Shown piece by piece: positions 28,811-38,318 of a DNA stretch of 64,000 bases (position 1 is the first letter of the stretch; every line of letters begins with the position of its first letter). The notes below the pieces were generated by a model. The model searched no databases, was not told where the DNA came from, and was given only the letters and a program-made list of their open reading frames with translations. The DNA is from Methylophilus sp. 42 (GTDB taxonomy: Bacteria; Pseudomonadota; Gammaproteobacteria; Burkholderiales; Methylophilaceae): assembly GCF_000384155.1 (NCBI RefSeq), contig NZ_KB913031.1, positions 1,674,001 through 1,738,000 of the forward strand, in the 5' to 3' direction. The translations under genes were made by a program, and so were the position numbers.

Positions 28811-29305
28811 CTAATCCCTGAAGTTACCGTATTTCAATGGGAAATCGGTAATACTTTTTTTCACGAATGCGATCGCCTCTTGCAGCACATCGCGCTTGGC
28901 GCCATTGACACGTACCGTATCGCCCTGGATGCTCGCCTGTACCTTCATGCCGCTATCTTTAATCAGCTTGGTGATTTTCTTGGCCAGGTCACTATCAATG
29001 CCATCACGCACATGCAGCTCTTGCTTCACCTTGTTGCCTGACACTTTTTGCACATCTTTGTGCTCCAGGCGTTTGGATGACTCAGGCTCTTTTTTTTCCA
29101 TGGCTGGCAACAAGATGTCTTTCACCTGGTCCAGCTGAAAGTCATTGTCACCAAACAAGGTAATCACTTTGTCTTTTTCGTTAAAATCGACTTTGGCCGA
29201 CGTGCCCTTGAAATCATAACGATTGGTGATCTGCTTGACAGAAGCATCAATCGAATTTTTCAAATTGACCATATCGACTTCAGACGTAATATCAAAACTT
29301 GGCAT
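28811..29305 (-). CDS. yajQ: YajQ family nucleotide-binding protein
   Basis: 164 residues of UPF0234/DUF520. Members bind cyclic di-GMP in some species (for example Xanthomonas) and nucleic acids in others. The N-terminus MPSFDITSEVDMVNLKNSID and NRYDFKGT are diagnostic, as is VRVNGAKRDVLQEAIAFVK near the C-terminus. Upstream, a REP-like inverted repeat fills the gap to ppnP. Confidence 0.95.
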   Translation of the reverse strand: MPSFDITSEVDMVNLKNSIDASVKQITNRYDFKGTSAKVDFNEKDKVITLFGDNDFQLDQVKDILLPAMEKKEPESSKRLEHKDVQKVSGNKVKQELHVRDGIDSDLAKKITKLIKDSGMKVQASIQGDTVRVNGAKRDVLQEAIAFVKKSITDFPLKYGNFRD

Positions 29306-29323
29306 ATTTTAAAACCTCACAAG

Positions 29324-29400
29324 CGAGGGCAGGACAAGGCGCAAGCGCTCAGACAGTACATTCAGTACGGCAAGCGCTTGCAACGCGGCCCTGCCGAGCA
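29324..29400. repeat. REP-like imperfect palindrome between ppnP and yajQ
   Basis: Perfect 9-bp arms 29341-29349/29373-29381 with outer arms 29328-29333/29390-29395 and a small inner GTAC/GTAC pair, folding into one long hairpin. It fills nearly the whole 102-bp gap. Length, palindromy and GC-rich arms are those of intergenic REP/BIME elements; only one copy is seen in this window. Confidence 0.55.
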
Positions 29401-29407
29401 ATCACAA

Positions 29408-29719
29408 TTACTCGAAGTGGCAGACGTAGTCTACTGTCTCCAACACTTCAATATCGAAACTGGAGTTACCCGGCACTGTGAATTTCTCACCGCCCTTATA
29501 GATTGTCCAGTTATCTTCGTCTTTTTGACGGACTTTGCACACGCCATCATTAATTTCCATCAACTCTGGTGAGCCAGTGTTAAAGGTCAATGTGCTAGGG
29601 AAAATCACGCCCACGGTACAGCGTGTACCATTTGGAAACAACACCGTGTGGCTCACACATTTACCATCGAAATAAACGTTGGCTTTCTTTTTTACGCTGA
29701 CATTATCAAATTGTGCCAT
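29408..29719 (-). CDS. ppnP: Pyrimidine/purine nucleoside phosphorylase (UPF0345, cupin)
   Basis: 103 residues from ATG 29719 (AGGA eight bases upstream); a TTG at 29737 would add six unconserved residues. Small cupin family; the E. coli member phosphorolyses several nucleosides. [27 protein letters not shown] and [11 protein letters not shown] are the family blocks. Between leuB and yajQ on the same strand; no metabolic link to leucine synthesis apparent. Confidence 0.9.
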   Translation of the reverse strand: MAQFDNVSVKKKANVYFDGKCVSHTVLFPNGTRCTVGVIFPSTLTFNTGSPELMEINDGVCKVRQKDEDNWTIYKGGEKFTVPGNSSFDIEVLETVDYVCHFE

Positions 29720-29803
29720 TTTTAAATTCCTAATCAATACTAGTTACGACTATATCTTAAAACTGAACGGACGGCATGAACAGCGCCGCCCGCAGAGCCT
29801 GCT

Positions 29804-30874
29804 TTACATGGCAGCGACGATCTGGTCACCCATTTCAGAGCAAGAAACCTTCTTGGTTCCCTCTTCGTAGATATCACCCGTGCGGTAGCCTGCTGCCAAT
29901 ACTTTTTTCACTGCATTTTCAATGCGGGTCGCCGCCGCTTCATTATCAAAGCTGTAACGCAACATCATCGCCACTGACAGAATCGTCGCAATCGGGTTGG
30001 CCAGGTTCTTGCCAGCAATATCCGGCGCAGAGCCATGTGAAGGCTCATACAAGCCTTTTTTGCTTTCATTCAAGGAAGCAGACGCCAGCATGCCGATAGA
30101 GCCGGTCAGCATCGAAGCTTCATCAGATAAGATGTCACCAAAAATGTTGCCGGTAACCATGACGTCAAACTGCTTAGGATTACGAATCAGCTGCATGGCG
30201 GCATTGTCGACGTACATATGGCTCAACTCCACTTCCGGATACTCTTTAGCCACATCAATGACGATCTCTTTCCAGAACTCAGTGGTTTCCAGCACGTTGG
30301 CCTTGTCCACAGAACACAACTTCTTGCCACGCTTCATGGCGATGTCAAAAGCCACATGCGCAATGCGACGCACTTCAGGCTCGCTGTAAATCATCGTGTT
30401 GAAACCTTCACGCACGCCCTGCTCGTTAGTGCGCATACCGCGTGGCTGGCCGAAATAAACGTCACCAGTCAGTTCACGCACGATCATGATATCCAGGCCT
30501 GCCACTACTTCTGGTTTCAAGGTAGAGGCATTCGCCAGCTCAGGAAACAGTACGGCAGGACGCAGGTTAGCGAACAAACCCAAGTCCTTGCGGATAGCTA
30601 GCAAGCCGCGCTCAGGACGCAATGGGCGGTCCAGGTTGTCGTACTGCGGACCACCGACGGCGCCCAGCAAGACGGCGTCAGCTTTACGACAGACCTCTTG
30701 CGTAAACTCAGGGTATGGATGACCGAACTGGTCATAAGCCTGGCCGCCCAAAGGCGCTTCCGTAAAGGTCATGTCCAGGCCGTCTTTTTTCAATACTTCC
30801 AGTATGCGCAACGCTTGCGCAATAATTTCCGGGCCAATGCCATCACCTGGCAATACAGCAATATTTAATGCCAT
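29804..30874 (-). CDS. leuB: 3-isopropylmalate dehydrogenase
   Basis: 356 residues. NAD-dependent oxidative decarboxylation in leucine synthesis. It may also act on beta-methylmalate from the citramalate route. N-terminus [25 protein letters not shown]; the Mg/substrate block [26 protein letters not shown]; and [15 protein letters not shown] for NAD binding. Third gene of leuC-leuD-leuB; 56 nt after leuD. Confidence 0.97.
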   Translation of the reverse strand: MALNIAVLPGDGIGPEIIAQALRILEVLKKDGLDMTFTEAPLGGQAYDQFGHPYPEFTQEVCRKADAVLLGAVGGPQYDNLDRPLRPERGLLAIRKDLGLFANLRPAVLFPELANASTLKPEVVAGLDIMIVRELTGDVYFGQPRGMRTNEQGVREGFNTMIYSEPEVRRIAHVAFDIAMKRGKKLCSVDKANVLETTEFWKEIVIDVAKEYPEVELSHMYVDNAAMQLIRNPKQFDVMVTGNIFGDILSDEASMLTGSIGMLASASLNESKKGLYEPSHGSAPDIAGKNLANPIATILSVAMMLRYSFDNEAAATRIENAVKKVLAAGYRTGDIYEEGTKKVSCSEMGDQIVAAM

Positions 30875-30930
30875 TTAAAAATTCCTTTTATTTTTTGATG
30901 CATTCTCTTTGCGAGAGAAGACACGTTCCA

Positions 30931-31569
30931 TTAAGCAAATAACCAGGGCTGACTTTGTTTGTGCTTTTCTTCAAAAGCACGGATCTCATCCGTATGCTGT
31001 AAAGTCAGGCCGATTTCATCCAGGCCGTTCAGCAGGTTGTGCTTACGGGTAGGCGTAATCTCAAAACTGAATGACTGGCCTGAAGGCGTAGTCACCGTTT
31101 GTGCGGCCAAATCGACATTTAGTGTATAGCCTTCATTGGCCAGGCATTCTTTGAACAGGCTATCGACTTGCTCAGCTGAGGCCACAATCGGCAAAATGCC
31201 ATTCTTATAGCAGTTATTAAAGAAAATGTCGGCAAAGCTAGGCGCAATAATTACGCGAAAGCCTTGGTCCTCAATCGCCCATGGCGCGTGTTCGCGCGAA
31301 GAGCCACAACCAAAGTTATCGCGCGCCAGCAGCACTTGTGCGCCCTGGTAACGTGGCTGGTTCAAGACAAACTCGGTGTTGAGCGGGCGTGTGCTGCAAT
31401 CCATGCCGGGTTCGCCATAGTTGGTATAACGCCACTCATCAAACAAGTAAGGGCCAAAGCCAGAACGCTTAATTGATTTCAAAAACTGTTTCGGGATAAT
31501 GGCATCCGTATCAACGTTGGCACGATCCAGCGGACAGGCCAGCCCATTTAAAGTAGTAAATGCTTTCAT
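30931..31569 (-). CDS. leuD: 3-isopropylmalate dehydratase small subunit
   Basis: 212 residues. Swivelling domain of isopropylmalate isomerase, partner of LeuC. Blocks: [20 protein letters not shown] and [14 protein letters not shown]. Follows leuC by 12 nt. Since cimA is close by, LeuCD may also isomerise citramalate. Confidence 0.97.
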   Translation of the reverse strand: MKAFTTLNGLACPLDRANVDTDAIIPKQFLKSIKRSGFGPYLFDEWRYTNYGEPGMDCSTRPLNTEFVLNQPRYQGAQVLLARDNFGCGSSREHAPWAIEDQGFRVIIAPSFADIFFNNCYKNGILPIVASAEQVDSLFKECLANEGYTLNVDLAAQTVTTPSGQSFSFEITPTRKHNLLNGLDEIGLTLQHTDEIRAFEEKHKQSQPWLFA

Positions 31570-31581
31570 GATGTTCTCCTC

Positions 31582-32988
31582 TTATGCGCTGCGCACGTCC
31601 ACAAAGTGACCGGCAATCGCGGCAGCGGCGGCCATTTCCGGGCTCACCAGGTGCGTACGACCACCCGGGCCCTGGCGGCCTTCAAAGTTACGGTTAGAGG
31701 TAGAGGCGCAGCGCTCACCCGGGCTCAAACGGTCTGCGTTCATGGCCAGGCACATGGAGCAACCTGGCTCACGCCATTCAAAACCAGCCTCAATAAAAAT
31801 CTTGTCCAGGCCTTCAGCCTCTGCCTGGCGCTTCACTTGGCCAGAACCCGGCACGACCATCGCTAGTTTGATATTGCTGGCCACTTTTTTACCCTTGGCG
31901 ACACCAGCTGCAGCGCGCAAATCCTCAATGCGGGAATTTGTGCATGAACCAATAAAAATCTTATCCAGCTGAATTTGATCAATCGGCGTATTCGCTGACA
32001 AGCCCATGTATTTCAAGGCGTTTTCGATACTGGTGCGCTTGGTCGCATCCACTTCTTTCGCCGGATCCGGTACCGTAGAGCCAATTGGCAGTACTTGCTC
32101 GGGTGAGGTGCCCCAGGTCACTTGCGGCGCAATTTCAGCACCATTTAAGGTCACCACGGTATCAAATTCTGCGTCAGCTTCAGAGTTCAGTGTAGTCCAG
32201 TAAGCCACCGCTTTGCTCCAGTGGTCACCTTTAGGCGCATGCAAACGACCTTCGAGGTAGGCCGCTGTTTTCTCGTCTGGCGCGACCAGGCCGGCGCGTG
32301 CGCCTGCTTCAATCGCCATATTACACAGCGTCATACGGCCTTCCATGGACAAGCTACGAATCACTTCGCCACCGAATTCAATCGCATAGCCAGTACCGCC
32401 AGCAGTCCCGATTTTGCCAATAATAGCCAATGCCACATCTTTCGCGGTCACACCTTTGCCAAGCTGGCCGTCAACACGCACCAGCATGCTTTTGGATTTT
32501 TTGGCCACCAGTGTTTGTGTCGCCAACACGTGTTCTACTTCTGAGGTACCAATACCATGCGCCAAGGCACCGAAAGCGCCATGGGTAGAGGTATGGCTAT
32601 CGCCACAGACCACGGTCATGCCTGGCAAGGTTGTACCATTTTCAGGCCCGATGACGTGGATAATGCCCTGGTCTTTGTTTTTAAACGGGAAATATACCAA
32701 AGCGCCAAACTCTTTGATGTTGTTGTCCAGGGTTTCTACCTGCAGACGCGAGATCGGGTCTTCAATACCTTTGTCCCAATCTTTGGTCGGTGTATTGTGG
32801 TCAGGGTTCGCCACAATACTGGAGTTACGCCATGGCTTTCGGCCAGCCATACGCAAGCCTTCAAACGCCTGCGGGCTGGTGACTTCGTGTACCAGATGAC
32901 GGTCGATATAAATCAAACAGGTGCCATCAGATTCCTCATGCACCACATGCGATTCCCACAATTTGTCGTACAGCGTTTTGCCTGCCAT
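31582..32988 (-). CDS. leuC: 3-isopropylmalate dehydratase large subunit
   Basis: 468 residues from ATG 32988, which has AAAGGAA upstream and gives the family start [16 protein letters not shown]; an upstream start would add eight residues. Aconitase-type [4Fe-4S] enzyme: [16 protein letters not shown] and [10 protein letters not shown] carry the three cluster cysteines. First gene of the leu operon; the divergent regulator at 33108 shares its upstream region. Confidence 0.97.
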   Translation of the reverse strand: MAGKTLYDKLWESHVVHEESDGTCLIYIDRHLVHEVTSPQAFEGLRMAGRKPWRNSSIVANPDHNTPTKDWDKGIEDPISRLQVETLDNNIKEFGALVYFPFKNKDQGIIHVIGPENGTTLPGMTVVCGDSHTSTHGAFGALAHGIGTSEVEHVLATQTLVAKKSKSMLVRVDGQLGKGVTAKDVALAIIGKIGTAGGTGYAIEFGGEVIRSLSMEGRMTLCNMAIEAGARAGLVAPDEKTAAYLEGRLHAPKGDHWSKAVAYWTTLNSEADAEFDTVVTLNGAEIAPQVTWGTSPEQVLPIGSTVPDPAKEVDATKRTSIENALKYMGLSANTPIDQIQLDKIFIGSCTNSRIEDLRAAAGVAKGKKVASNIKLAMVVPGSGQVKRQAEAEGLDKIFIEAGFEWREPGCSMCLAMNADRLSPGERCASTSNRNFEGRQGPGGRTHLVSPEMAAAAAIAGHFVDVRSA

Positions 32989-33070
32989 GACTGTTCCTTT
33001 CTTACCACGCAAATATTGATAAAACTCGCGCAGAATACCTAAGTTTTAATACCCTTACAAGAAGATAGTT

Positions 33071-33081
33071 TATACTAGTAT
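33071..33081 (+). promoter_or_regulatory. Putative -10 box and operator between leuC and the MmyB-type regulator
   Basis: TATACT (33071-33076) fits a -10 box ~30 nt before the regulator start. It overlaps a perfect 10-bp palindrome, ATACTAGTAT (33072-33081). A related ACTAATA follows. Overlap of a palindrome with the -10 suggests autorepression; no convincing -35 seen. Confidence 0.35.
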
Positions 33082-33107
33082 TAAGACTAATAGGATAAAC
33101 AAATCAA

Positions 33108-33908
33108 ATGGATACGAGAAGGCAGGAACTGGCAGAATTTCTGCAAGCCATGCGTCAGCGTGGTACCCCGGAAGAATTCGGATTCCCTTCTGGTTCACGC
33201 CGCCGCACACAAGGTTTACGCCGCGAAGAAGTCGCACAACTGGCCAGCATCAGCGCGACCTGGTATACCTGGATAGAGCAGGCACGCGAAGTCAATGTTT
33301 CGGCCGAAGCGTTGGACAGGCTGGCAACAGCCTTGAAACTCAGTAAGTCTGAACGCAGTTATTTGTTTGATATGGCCGACAGACGTGATCCACAAGCACA
33401 TCAAAACGAAGTCGATACCGCCCCGGAAACACTGGTCGCCATGCTGGAGCAGATGCAGATTCCCGCCTATGTGATGGGCCGCACCTGGGATATCCTGGCC
33501 TGGAACCAGCCAGCAGAGACATTATTTACCGGACTGCTGGACGTCGCCTGGCCGAAGACCCAGCGCCCAAACCTGCTGCGCTTTGTCTTTGCAAATCCAC
33601 AAGCCCGGCAGTTTGTCGTTAATTGGGAGATGCGTGCACGCCGCCTGGTGGCTGAATTTCGCGCAGACTGCCGCTCGAGATTAGAGGAACCTGAAGTTAA
33701 GCAACTGGTCAGTGAGTTAAGTACCGCCAGTGTAGAATTTACCCAATTCTGGAAACAACACGATGTACTGGAACGACAAGGCGGACAACGTGAATTTCAA
33801 CATCCAGTGCATGGATTGATTCACTTTCAACAAGTCACGCTGAAGCCTGTAGAGCAGGAGCAACTGAAACTGGTGCTTTTGCAACCAACCAGCACAGCAA
33901 ATTCATGA
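33108..33908 (+). CDS. XRE-family transcriptional regulator with MmyB-like ligand-binding domain
   Basis: 266 residues. The N-terminal helix-turn-helix (~residues 30-90: RRTQGLRREEVAQLASISATWYTWIEQ) has the LRREEVA signature of the MmyB/MltR-type group. The C-terminal MmyB-like domain (~100-260) contains NLLRFVFANPQARQFVVNWE and REFQHPVHGLI; in the family this is a PAS-like sensor pocket. It is divergent from leuC and followed by pagP, but its target genes are unknown. Ligand may be a fatty acid by analogy with one structural study in the family; this is not shown here. Confidence 0.9.
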   Translation: MDTRRQELAEFLQAMRQRGTPEEFGFPSGSRRRTQGLRREEVAQLASISATWYTWIEQAREVNVSAEALDRLATALKLSKSERSYLFDMADRRDPQAHQNEVDTAPETLVAMLEQMQIPAYVMGRTWDILAWNQPAETLFTGLLDVAWPKTQRPNLLRFVFANPQARQFVVNWEMRARRLVAEFRADCRSRLEEPEVKQLVSELSTASVEFTQFWKQHDVLERQGGQREFQHPVHGLIHFQQVTLKPVEQEQLKLVLLQPTSTANS

Positions 33909-33945
33909 GAAAATGTTAACCAAAAATCAGACCGCTTAAAATGTT

Positions 33946-34530
33946 ATGAAAATATATGCACTCCTCTTCATCAGCACACTCAGCCTGCACGCAAACGCTG
34001 AACCAGTTAGTGTAGAAACAGCAAGCCCAGAATCTGCCAATGCTGCAACGCAAGACAGCTGGCTGGGGCAGCTTAAAAACCACCTGACGGATGTATGGCA
34101 AAAATCCGATCAAACCGATTTATATGTACCGCTGGTGACTTATCACAACAGAAGCATGTACTCGAAAGAGAAAGTTGATTCGTTTAACGAGCGTCCGTGG
34201 GGGCTGGGTATAGGCAAGTCGCACCGCGATGCTGACAGCAACTGGGATGGTTACTATGTGATGGCATTTAAAGATTCACATGACGACTGGGAACCCATTG
34301 TCGGTTATGGACATGTCAAAAATCTGGTCGGTCAAGCCAGTGGCTTAAATGCTGGCGTGGGATTAACGGCCGGGTTCACAGCCAGAAGTGATTACAACTA
34401 CAAGCCGCTACCTGTGCTGCTGCCGATTGCAGCCATGGGATACGATAAAGTGATTGTCAACGCCACCTATGTGCCTGGCACAAAGGGCAATGGTAATGTG
34501 CTGTTTATGTGGTCAACGGTGGCATTTTAA
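33946..34530 (+). CDS. pagP: Lipid A palmitoyltransferase PagP
   Basis: 194 residues. Outer-membrane beta-barrel enzyme moving a palmitate from phospholipid to lipid A, which lowers permeability to cationic peptides. Signal peptide ~1-18 (MKIYALLFISTLSLHANA). Catalytic residues of E. coli PagP match: His in VTYHNRSMYSKEK, and Asp-Ser in AFKDSHDDWEPI. YNERPWG is seen as FNERPWGLGIGKS, and the C-terminal YVPGTKGNGNVLFMW also matches. No clear Shine-Dalgarno; the start overlaps a two-codon ATG-TTA-TGA. Convergent with cimA (12 nt). Confidence 0.93.
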   Translation: MKIYALLFISTLSLHANAEPVSVETASPESANAATQDSWLGQLKNHLTDVWQKSDQTDLYVPLVTYHNRSMYSKEKVDSFNERPWGLGIGKSHRDADSNWDGYYVMAFKDSHDDWEPIVGYGHVKNLVGQASGLNAGVGLTAGFTARSDYNYKPLPVLLPIAAMGYDKVIVNATYVPGTKGNGNVLFMWSTVAF

Positions 34531-34542
34531 CTAACGCGCAGA

Positions 34543-36111
34543 TTAAACGCGGATCAGTTTATACTCAATGGCATCTTTCAGCGCCAGCCATGAGGCCTGA
34601 ATAATGTCAGAAGAAACACCCATGGTGGCACAGGTGGTTTGCTGATCGGTAGACTCAATCAACACCCTCACCTTGGCCGCAGTCGCCAGGTTAGAGTCCA
34701 GCACGCGCACTTTGTAATCCACCAGCTTAATGTCCTTGATAGCCGGATAGAATGGCTCCAGCGCCTTACGCATGGCTTTATCCAGCGCATTGACCGGGCC
34801 ATCGCCTTGCGCAGTTGCTGCCGCATCCTTGCCTTTGACGCTCAAATGGATGCTGACAGACGAGTTCAAACCATCTTCCGATGGCTCATAAATATTCACT
34901 TTGTAATGTTGCAAGCTGAAAAAAGGCTCAAACTTGCCCAGCAATTTTTGCATCAGCAAATCAAAAGAGCTTTCGGCATTTTCAAACTGGTAGCCTTCGT
35001 GCTCCAGCGCTTTGAGATGCTCCAGGATATTGACTGCAGCGTCAGACTCTTTGGTCAAAGTAGGATCTATTTGCTGTAATTTGCGCAAAATAGCGCCGCG
35101 CCCCGCCACCTCGGACACCAGGATATGGCGCTGATTGCCGACCACTCCGGGGTTAATATGCTCATAAGACTTAGGGTTTTTATTCACCGCATCAATATGC
35201 ATGCCGCCCTTGTGTGCAAAGGCATCATGCCCCACATACGGCGCTTTATCGTTAAATGCCACATTGGCCACTTCACTGACAAAACGCGCAGCCGCGGTTA
35301 ACTCAGACAATTGCGCCGGTGACACACACTCCAAGCCGAGTTTGAGTTGTACATTCGGGATAATCGACACCAGGTTGGCATTGCCACAACGCTCACCAAT
35401 CCCATTGATGGTGCCTTGCACCTGTACTGCGCCTGCCTGCACGGCCGCCACTGAGTTCGCTACGGCCATTTCGCAATCGTTATGGCAATGAATACCGATT
35501 TGAACGGACGGGAAATGCTTCACCACGGTCTCGGTGATCGCAAACACTTCGTTCGGGAAAGTGCCTCCGTTTGTATCACACAATGCCAGTACATCAGCCC
35601 CAGCATCCACTGCGGCTTGCAGGGTTTGCATGGCATATTCGCGATTGGCTTTGTAACCATCGTAGAAGTGTTCAGCGTCAAATACCACCTCTTTGCCCTG
35701 CGCTTTTAAATAGGCAATGGTGTCACCTATCATGGCCAGGTTTTCCTGCAACGTGGTGCGCAGGATATCGGTGACCTGGTAATCCCAGCTTTTGCCAAAA
35801 ATCGCGACCGCCTGCGTGTTAGCAGAAAGTAGCGATTGCAAATTCTTATCTTCGGCCGCGGCAATGCCGATGCGACGCGTACTGCCAAAAGCAATAATTT
35901 TGGCATGCTGCAATTGCAACTCACCGACGCGTGCGAAAAACTCAAGATCTTTAGGATTCGAACCAGGGTTGCCTGCCTCTATATACCCAATGCCCAGCTG
36001 GTCCAGGCGTTGCACGACCTTGAGTTTATCTTCCACTGAAAAAGACACGCCTTGCGCCTGCGCGCCATCACGCAACGTGGAGTCGTAAGCAATGACGCGT
36101 CGATTGGCCAT
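34543..36111 (-). CDS. cimA: (R)-citramalate synthase
   Basis: 522 residues. Condenses pyruvate and acetyl-CoA to citramalate, the threonine-independent route to isoleucine. HMGL-like TIM barrel with AYDSTLRDGAQAQGVSFS; HCHNDCEMAVANS is the metal-binding His block. A C-terminal LeuA-type allosteric domain spans ~380-522 (VNIYEPSEDGLNSSV ... DYKVRVL). The longer, Asp/Glu-rich type differs from leuA proper. Five nt after argG, so apparently the last gene of the arg operon; LeuBCD encoded nearby could supply the next steps. Confidence 0.9.
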   Translation of the reverse strand: MANRRVIAYDSTLRDGAQAQGVSFSVEDKLKVVQRLDQLGIGYIEAGNPGSNPKDLEFFARVGELQLQHAKIIAFGSTRRIGIAAAEDKNLQSLLSANTQAVAIFGKSWDYQVTDILRTTLQENLAMIGDTIAYLKAQGKEVVFDAEHFYDGYKANREYAMQTLQAAVDAGADVLALCDTNGGTFPNEVFAITETVVKHFPSVQIGIHCHNDCEMAVANSVAAVQAGAVQVQGTINGIGERCGNANLVSIIPNVQLKLGLECVSPAQLSELTAAARFVSEVANVAFNDKAPYVGHDAFAHKGGMHIDAVNKNPKSYEHINPGVVGNQRHILVSEVAGRGAILRKLQQIDPTLTKESDAAVNILEHLKALEHEGYQFENAESSFDLLMQKLLGKFEPFFSLQHYKVNIYEPSEDGLNSSVSIHLSVKGKDAAATAQGDGPVNALDKAMRKALEPFYPAIKDIKLVDYKVRVLDSNLATAAKVRVLIESTDQQTTCATMGVSSDIIQASWLALKDAIEYKLIRV

Positions 36112-36116
36112 AAAAA

Positions 36117-37340
36117 TTATTTTTTACGGTTGTGCAAATTAGCCGCAATACGCATACGTAAAGCATTCAGCTTGATAAAGCCACCAGCGTCTTTTTGATC
36201 GTAAGCGCCTTTGTCATCTTCAAACGTGGCAATGGTTGAATCAAACAAGGAGTCTGTCTTGCTGTCACGACCGACAACAATGACATTCCCTTTGTAAAGC
36301 TTGACGCGCACCCAGCCATTCACCGTCGCCTGTGTATGGTCGATCAGCGTTTGCAAGGCAACACGCTCAGGGCTCCACCAGTAACCGTTGTAAATCAGGC
36401 TGGCGTAACGTGGCATCAAGTCATCTTTCAAATGCGCCACTTCGCGGTCCAATGTGATGCTTTCAATCGCACGATGTGCTTTGAGGATAATGGTACCGCC
36501 AGGCGTTTCGTAGCAACCACGAGACTTCATGCCCACATAGCGGTTTTCCACCAGATCCAGACGGCCCACGCCGTGCTGACCACCAATACGGTTTAATTCG
36601 GCCAGAATCTCGTGTGCTTTCATGGCTTTGCCATTCAAGGCCACGATATCGCCATGTTTGAACTCAATATCCAGATACTCGGCAGCATCAGGTGCCTTTT
36701 CCGGTGAAACAGTCCAGCGCCACATATCTTCTTCAGCTTCAGCAGAAGGGTCTTCCAGGTGACGGCCTTCATAAGAGATATGCAACAAGTTGGCATCCAT
36801 CGAATATGGACTGCCGCCTTGTTTATGCTTCATTTCCACCGGGATACTGTGTTTTTCGGCATAAGCCAGCAATTTCTCACGGGACAACAAATCCCATTCA
36901 CGCCATGGCGCAATAATCTGGATATTCGGATTGAGCGCATAAGCACCTAACTCAAAACGCACCTGGTCGTTGCCTTTACCGGTCGCCCCATGCGAAATGG
37001 CATCGGCTTTGGTTTCATTGGCAATTTCAATCAGACGCTTGGCAATCAATGGGCGTGCAATCGAAGTACCCAGCAGGTATTCGCCTTCGTACACCGTATT
37101 GGCACGAAACATCGGGAACACAAAATCACGCACAAACTCTTCACGCAAGTCGTCGATATAAATCTCGCTCACGCCAAATTTTTTGGCTTTTTCACGCGCC
37201 GGTTCCAGCTCCTCGCCTTGACCGAGGTCAGCGGTAAACGTCACCACTTCACATTGATAGGTATCTTGTAACCACTTCAAAATCACGGAGGTGTCCAGAC
37301 CACCGGAATAAGCCAACACCGCTTTTTTAATATCGCTCAT
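36117..37340 (-). CDS. argG: Argininosuccinate synthase
   Basis: 407 residues. ATP-dependent joining of citrulline and aspartate. The P-loop of the N-type PPase fold is [17 protein letters not shown] at the N-terminus; [14 protein letters not shown] and [17 protein letters not shown] are also diagnostic. The product of ArgF is its substrate, and argF is 38 nt upstream on the same strand. Confidence 0.98.
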   Translation of the reverse strand: MSDIKKAVLAYSGGLDTSVILKWLQDTYQCEVVTFTADLGQGEELEPAREKAKKFGVSEIYIDDLREEFVRDFVFPMFRANTVYEGEYLLGTSIARPLIAKRLIEIANETKADAISHGATGKGNDQVRFELGAYALNPNIQIIAPWREWDLLSREKLLAYAEKHSIPVEMKHKQGGSPYSMDANLLHISYEGRHLEDPSAEAEEDMWRWTVSPEKAPDAAEYLDIEFKHGDIVALNGKAMKAHEILAELNRIGGQHGVGRLDLVENRYVGMKSRGCYETPGGTIILKAHRAIESITLDREVAHLKDDLMPRYASLIYNGYWWSPERVALQTLIDHTQATVNGWVRVKLYKGNVIVVGRDSKTDSLFDSTIATFEDDKGAYDQKDAGGFIKLNALRMRIAANLHNRKK

Positions 37341-37378
37341 CTAAATTATCCCAAACTGAATTCATCTGGCTTGTGAAA

Positions 37379-38296
37379 TCAAGCCACTTTTCCTAACAAC
37401 AAATATTCCATCAATGCTTTTTGCGTGTGCAAGCGGTTCTCCGCCTCATCCCACACCACGCTTTGCTTGCCATCAATCACTTCGGCAGACACTTCCTCGC
37501 CGCGGTGCGCTGGCAGGCAGTGCATAAACACCGCATCGGCCTTAGCCACTTTCATCATATCTTCATCGACTTGCCAGTCAGCAAAATCTTTACGACGCTC
37601 TTCGTTTTCGGCTTCAAAACCCATCGATGTCCACACGTCAGTGGTCACTAAATCTGCATCACGTGCTGCTTCCATCGGATCAGCAAAAGACTCAAAGTGC
37701 GAGGTGCCATACAAATTGGCGCGCTCAGGCTCAACTTCATAGCCCGGCGGCGTAGAGACATGTACATTAAAGTCGAGTACTTCTGCCGCTTGCAACCAGG
37801 TATTGCAGACGTTATTACTGTCACCAATCCATGCCACGGTTTTGCCTTGAATCGACCCACGATGCTCGATAAAAGTGAAAATATCAGCCAGAATCTGGCA
37901 CGGGTGGTATTCATTGGTCAGGCCATTGACGACGGGCACGCGCGAGTTTTGCGCAAAGCGTTCAATGATGCTTTGCTCAAAAGTACGAATCATGACGATG
38001 TCACTCATGCGTGAAATGACTTGTGCCGCATCTTCTACCGGCTCACCGCGACCCAGTTGTGAGTCACGCGTATTCAGGTAAATCGCTGAGCCACCCAATT
38101 GCTGCATACCGGCCTCAAATGACAAGCGCGTACGCGTACTGGCTTTTTCAAAGATCATGACCAGCGTGCGGTCGACCAGCGGCCAGTATTGTTTGTAGTC
38201 TTTAAACTGCGATTTAATCCATTTGGCACGCGCAAAGATATGTTCAATCTCGTCGCGCGTCAGGTCATTAAATTGCAAAAAGTGTTTAATACTCAT
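37379..38296 (-). CDS. argF: Ornithine carbamoyltransferase
   Basis: 305 residues. Makes citrulline from ornithine and carbamoyl phosphate. Carbamoyl-phosphate loop EKASTRTRLSFEAGM, ornithine-binding block VWTSMGFEAENEERRKDF, and the catalytic Cys in FMHCLPAHRGEEVS. Between argD (22 nt) and argG. Confidence 0.98.
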   Translation of the reverse strand: MSIKHFLQFNDLTRDEIEHIFARAKWIKSQFKDYKQYWPLVDRTLVMIFEKASTRTRLSFEAGMQQLGGSAIYLNTRDSQLGRGEPVEDAAQVISRMSDIVMIRTFEQSIIERFAQNSRVPVVNGLTNEYHPCQILADIFTFIEHRGSIQGKTVAWIGDSNNVCNTWLQAAEVLDFNVHVSTPPGYEVEPERANLYGTSHFESFADPMEAARDADLVTTDVWTSMGFEAENEERRKDFADWQVDEDMMKVAKADAVFMHCLPAHRGEEVSAEVIDGKQSVVWDEAENRLHTQKALMEYLLLGKVA

Positions 38297-38318
38297 AATG
38301 TGTTGGGCACTTGTTCAA

